NCBI GenBank assembly: GCA_040385105.1
Contig: JAZKHY010000043.1
Span: 1-64,000 of the forward strand
From: JACMQX01 sp040385105
GTDB lineage: Bacteria > Pseudomonadota > Gammaproteobacteria > Burkholderiales > Burkholderiaceae_C
Direction of reading: 5' to 3'
DNA length: 64,000 bases
The position numbers and the translations under genes are program-made. Positions 61,478-64,000 of this stretch are shown here, one piece after another. Position 1 is the first letter of the stretch. The number at the start of each line of letters is the position of its first letter. The notes beneath the pieces are model-generated. The model searched no databases. It was not told the DNA's origin and worked only from the letters and a program-made list of their open reading frames with translations.

Positions 61478-62806
61478 ATGCAATACCCTGCCACAACAGC
61501 CGTAGAGGTCCATCATGCAGGCGCCTGGCGAGTCGCAGGCCACTTGCGCGCATCGGGTGCCAATACAGCGACCTTCGCCTATGACGAGCAATACGTCTTC
61601 GGCAACAACCCGCATCCGGTCTCGCTGACCCTGCCTGTCGGCTTGTCGGCAGCGCCGATGGTCGAAGGGCTGACAGGCCCCGAGCCGGACAGGCGGCCGC
61701 CTTCATTCATCTATGACCTCGTGCCCCAGGGCCGTGGCCGCAAATTCCTGCTGGATGCGCTGCGCCTGCCGGACTCCGACGACATGGTGATGCCGCTGGT
61801 CATGGCCGGGGCCTTCAACCCCGTTGGCTGCATCCGCCTGAGCTCGGCCCTGGACTTCTACAGGGACGAAGCCGTACGCAACCCGGACGCCCGGTCGGCC
61901 GACGGCTTCGCGTTGCAGGACATCGAACGCCACAGCGAAACATTCCTGGACCATATCGCGCTGCATGCGATGCTGGCCTCGGGCACCACAGGCGTGCAAG
62001 GCGTGGCGCCGAAGTTGCTGCTAGCCGTCAACGCCGGCGGCAGCTGGTTCGCGGACCTCGCACTGCCAGATGAAAATGCGCGGGAGCATTGGCTCGTGAA
62101 GCTGCCACGTGGCCGTAGCGACGACGACCGGCTCGTCCTGCGCAATGAGGCTGCGTACCTGGAGGTCGCGGCGCGCTGCGGCCTGCGTACACACCACAAG
62201 CCCATGCTGCTCAACGAAATGCTCTTCGTGCGGCGTTTTGACCGCGAGGTGCGCGCAGGCCAGCTCCACCGCCTGCACCAGGAAAGCCTGGCCAGCCTCG
62301 TGGGCCAGCGCGGGTTTGGTGCGCCGCATTCGCAGCAGAGCCTCTTGCGCGCGCTGCGTGCCGTGGTGGACGACCCGATTGCGGAGACGGTCGAATTCAT
62401 CAAGCGCGACGTGCTGAACCTGGCGCTGCGCAATACCGACAATCACGCGCGCAACACTGCCGTGCAACGAACAGTCGACGGGCGCATCCAGCTCACCCCT
62501 GTTTTTGATTTCGCGCCGATGTTCAAAGACCCGGAGGTCGTGCCACGCAGCTGCCACTGGCGCGACGCAAAGGGCGTGACACAGTCCAGCTGGCTGCAGG
62601 TGCTGGAGAGCCTGGACATTCCCCCAGGCGAGCTTGCGTTGATCGCGGCGGAGCTCGTGGCGTTTGCCGGGACAGTTGCTCAGCTGGAAGCGATTGCACG
62701 CGACTGCGGCGTTGAAGCATCTGTCCTGGGCCAATGCCTGAGGACCATTGAAGAACAAACGCGCCAGCTTGAGCAGCTCGGTCGCCTGAAGGCAGGCCAT
62801 GGCTGA
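61478..62806 (+). CDS. hipA: HipA-family serine/threonine kinase toxin
   Basis: A 442-residue HipA-type kinase. It has the HipA N-terminal region, the P-loop-like segment GVQGVAPKLLL, the ATP lysine in HWLVKLPRG, the catalytic motif RNTDNHARN (Asp321) and the metal motif VFDFAPMF. HipA toxins phosphorylate tRNA synthetases and cause growth arrest. Here the toxin gene comes first, the reverse of the classical hipBA order, and it starts so close to the predicted transcription start that it has no Shine-Dalgarno sequence. The AT-rich promoter suggests horizontal origin. Confidence 0.92.
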   Translation: MQYPATTAVEVHHAGAWRVAGHLRASGANTATFAYDEQYVFGNNPHPVSLTLPVGLSAAPMVEGLTGPEPDRRPPSFIYDLVPQGRGRKFLLDALRLPDSDDMVMPLVMAGAFNPVGCIRLSSALDFYRDEAVRNPDARSADGFALQDIERHSETFLDHIALHAMLASGTTGVQGVAPKLLLAVNAGGSWFADLALPDENAREHWLVKLPRGRSDDDRLVLRNEAAYLEVAARCGLRTHHKPMLLNEMLFVRRFDREVRAGQLHRLHQESLASLVGQRGFGAPHSQQSLLRALRAVVDDPIAETVEFIKRDVLNLALRNTDNHARNTAVQRTVDGRIQLTPVFDFAPMFKDPEVVPRSCHWRDAKGVTQSSWLQVLESLDIPPGELALIAAELVAFAGTVAQLEAIARDCGVEASVLGQCLRTIEEQTRQLEQLGRLKAGHG

Positions 62807-63134
62807 CAAGCGCGTCAAGCGGCCGGTGGACCCTGAAGTGGCGATGGCGCGCAGGGAGAGCTTTTACAAGGCGGTCGCCTCCGGCGAGCTGTCCGTCGGC
62901 GAAGCCGTTGCCGCCATGCGCAAGATCAGCCGGCTCACGCAAACCGAATTCGCCGCGCACCGCGGCATCAGCGTCCAGGCCTTGCGGCAGATCGAGAACA
63001 ACCGCGGCAACCCGACGGTGGAAACGTTGGACAAGATTGCGAGCATTTTTGGATTGCAAGTTGGGTTTGTGCCGAAGCGGCAGGGCCAAGACGCCGCATC
63101 CGGGCCACCTGCAGCGACTACTGCGTCGCCGTAA
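62799..63134 (+). CDS. hipB: HipB-like XRE-family antitoxin
   Basis: A 111-residue helix-turn-helix protein of the XRE type (RLTQTEFAAHRGISVQALRQIENN, then GNPTVETLDKIASIFG), the HipB-like DNA-binding fold. It has a long N-terminal extension of about 45 residues and a disordered tail. It overlaps hipA by 8 bp, but unlike hipA it has its own ribosome binding site (AAGGCAGG). It should neutralise the kinase and repress the promoter. Its 3' end overlaps the convergent SDR gene by 17 bp. Confidence 0.88.
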   Translation: MADKRVKRPVDPEVAMARRESFYKAVASGELSVGEAVAAMRKISRLTQTEFAAHRGISVQALRQIENNRGNPTVETLDKIASIFGLQVGFVPKRQGQDAASGPPAATTASP

Positions 63135-63930
63135 TCCCGCCATCAATATACAAAACCTGCCCCGTCACAAACCCCGCCGCCCGGCTCGCAAAAAACACCG
63201 CCGGCCCGGCCACGTCATGGGGGTCGGCCACGCGGCCGAGCGGAATGCGGTCCAGCACCTGCTTCTTTGTCTCGGGGTTCTCCAGCCAGTGCCGCGCCAT
63301 CTCGGTCCGCACCACGGTGGGCGCGATGCCATTGACGGTGATGCCATGTGGCGCCAACTCCGCCGCATGCTGCTTGATCAGCATGACCAGCGCGCCCTTG
63401 GTGCTGCTGTAAGACGAATAACCGCGCCCGCGCAGGCCCAGCTGGGCGCGCACCGACAGCAGGTGTACCTGCGCGCCGCCACGGCCGCCGGCGATCTGGT
63501 GCCTGGCGGCAGCCTGGGCATGGAACATGGCGGACTTGAGGTTGACCTGCACGACTTCGTCGAAGGCTTCCTCGGTTGCGTCGAGCAAGGACTCCTCGCG
63601 GTGGATGCCGACGCAGTTGACCAGGATGTCCAGCCGGCCAAAGCGGCGTGCCACGTCGTCCACCGCGCCTTGCATCGACGGCACCGAGTGCGCATCCATG
63701 GCCAGGCTCATGGCTTCATGCCCTGCGCCGCGAAGCTGCGCGGCCAGGGCGCCGGCCTTGATACCGTCGCGGCCCGACACGGCCACACGCGCACCCGCAA
63801 TGGCCAGTGCCCAGGCCACGGCCTCGCCGATGCCGCCATAGCCGCCCGGCACATAGGCCACCTTGCCGTGCAGGTTGAAGATGCCCGTGAGCTGCTGGGT
63901 GAAATCGACGCGCGGCGTGATGCTGTCCAT
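63118..63930 (-). CDS. Short-chain dehydrogenase/reductase
   Basis: A 270-residue classical SDR. The cofactor motif reads GGYGGIGEAVAWALA, with Pro replacing the usual Thr (YVPGGYGG for VTGG). The active site has YSSYSSTKGALV (Tyr and Lys of YxxxK), and the C-terminus has VTGQVLYIDGGITA. The family is close to gluconate 5-dehydrogenase and 3-oxoacyl reductases. A second SDR gene lies directly upstream on the same strand, so they probably belong to a sugar or diol pathway beyond the window. Confidence 0.88.
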   Translation of the reverse strand: MDSITPRVDFTQQLTGIFNLHGKVAYVPGGYGGIGEAVAWALAIAGARVAVSGRDGIKAGALAAQLRGAGHEAMSLAMDAHSVPSMQGAVDDVARRFGRLDILVNCVGIHREESLLDATEEAFDEVVQVNLKSAMFHAQAAARHQIAGGRGGAQVHLLSVRAQLGLRGRGYSSYSSTKGALVMLIKQHAAELAPHGITVNGIAPTVVRTEMARHWLENPETKKQVLDRIPLGRVADPHDVAGPAVFFASRAAGFVTGQVLYIDGGITATQ

Positions 63931-63938
63931 GCCGCACT

Positions 63939-64000
63939 CTAATCCATCAGCAGGCCGCCGTTGATATCCACGATCTCGCCGGTGATGAAGCCGGCCAGTG
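63939..64000 (-). CDS. Short-chain dehydrogenase, C-terminal end (partial)
   Basis: Minus-strand translation up to the edge gives LAGFITGEIVDINGGLLMD and a TAG stop. This is the standard C-terminal end of an SDR (ITGE...D-NGG). The rest of the gene lies beyond the window. It is separated from the complete SDR by 8 bp, so the two are in one operon. Confidence 0.82.
   Translation of the reverse strand, partial: LAGFITGEIVDINGGLLMD

Overview
The window is a 64 kb stretch of a GC-rich chromosome. Gene content points to a betaproteobacterium of the order Burkholderiales, most likely the Comamonadaceae: a split MetH with an S-adenosylhomocysteine riboswitch, GTP-type PckG, a Bug/TctC solute receptor, an ArgP-type LysR regulator, a PHB-depolymerase-family esterase and strong GC preference at third codon positions. 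This assignment is inference from families, not from a marker gene. No rRNA, tRNA, CRISPR array or complete insertion sequence was seen.

Layout. 1-3.3 kb: methionine synthase in two pieces separated by a cyclic-nucleotide-binding protein. 3.3-11.3 kb: rhodanese, RecQ, a LysR regulator, PEP carboxykinase, a tiny membrane protein, a thioesterase and threonine dehydratase. 11.4-19.9 kb: a double AAA ATPase, a Bug receptor, a PAS kinase with a sigma-54 activator (near-consensus sigma-54 promoters lie on both sides), a secreted hydrolase and a globin. 20-22.4 kb: a Fic protein behind a repeat-rich, AT-richer promoter, and a metallophosphoesterase.

22.5-34.3 kb is the most unusual part. Eight tightly packed, mostly overlapping genes encode a divergent Mla/MCE-type lipid transporter (ATPase-like, MCE protein, TPR lipoprotein, permease) interleaved with a CHASE2 sensor fused to a cyclase domain, a FecR-domain protein and two exported caspase-like proteins. 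The ATPase-like protein has no recognisable P-loop. The cyclase domain has lost both metal-binding aspartates and the transition-state Asn/Arg. The arrangement looks like an envelope sensing apparatus built from enzyme relics, with active-looking caspase dyads as the output. A second set of exported caspase-like proteins, with an OmpA-like protein, lies at 51.1-54.9 kb, divergent from a murein-peptidase-like gene.

34.4-51 kb: a TetR regulator, two related sensor kinases with a single-domain response regulator, ArgP with a D-amino-acid dehydrogenase-like enzyme, an esterase, small redox and acetyltransferase genes, glyoxalase II, and a lone molybdenum hydroxylase large subunit. 54.9-61.4 kb: an apparent catabolic cluster (acyl-CoA-dehydrogenase-like flavoprotein, serine hydrolase, alpha/beta hydrolase, 2,5-dihydroxypyridine-dioxygenase-like enzyme, flavin reductase, MarR, DMT exporter) around a perfect 14-bp palindrome; it resembles pyridine-ring degradation loci. 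61.4-63.1 kb: a HipA/HipB-type pair in reversed order. The window ends in two short-chain dehydrogenases, the last one cut by the edge.
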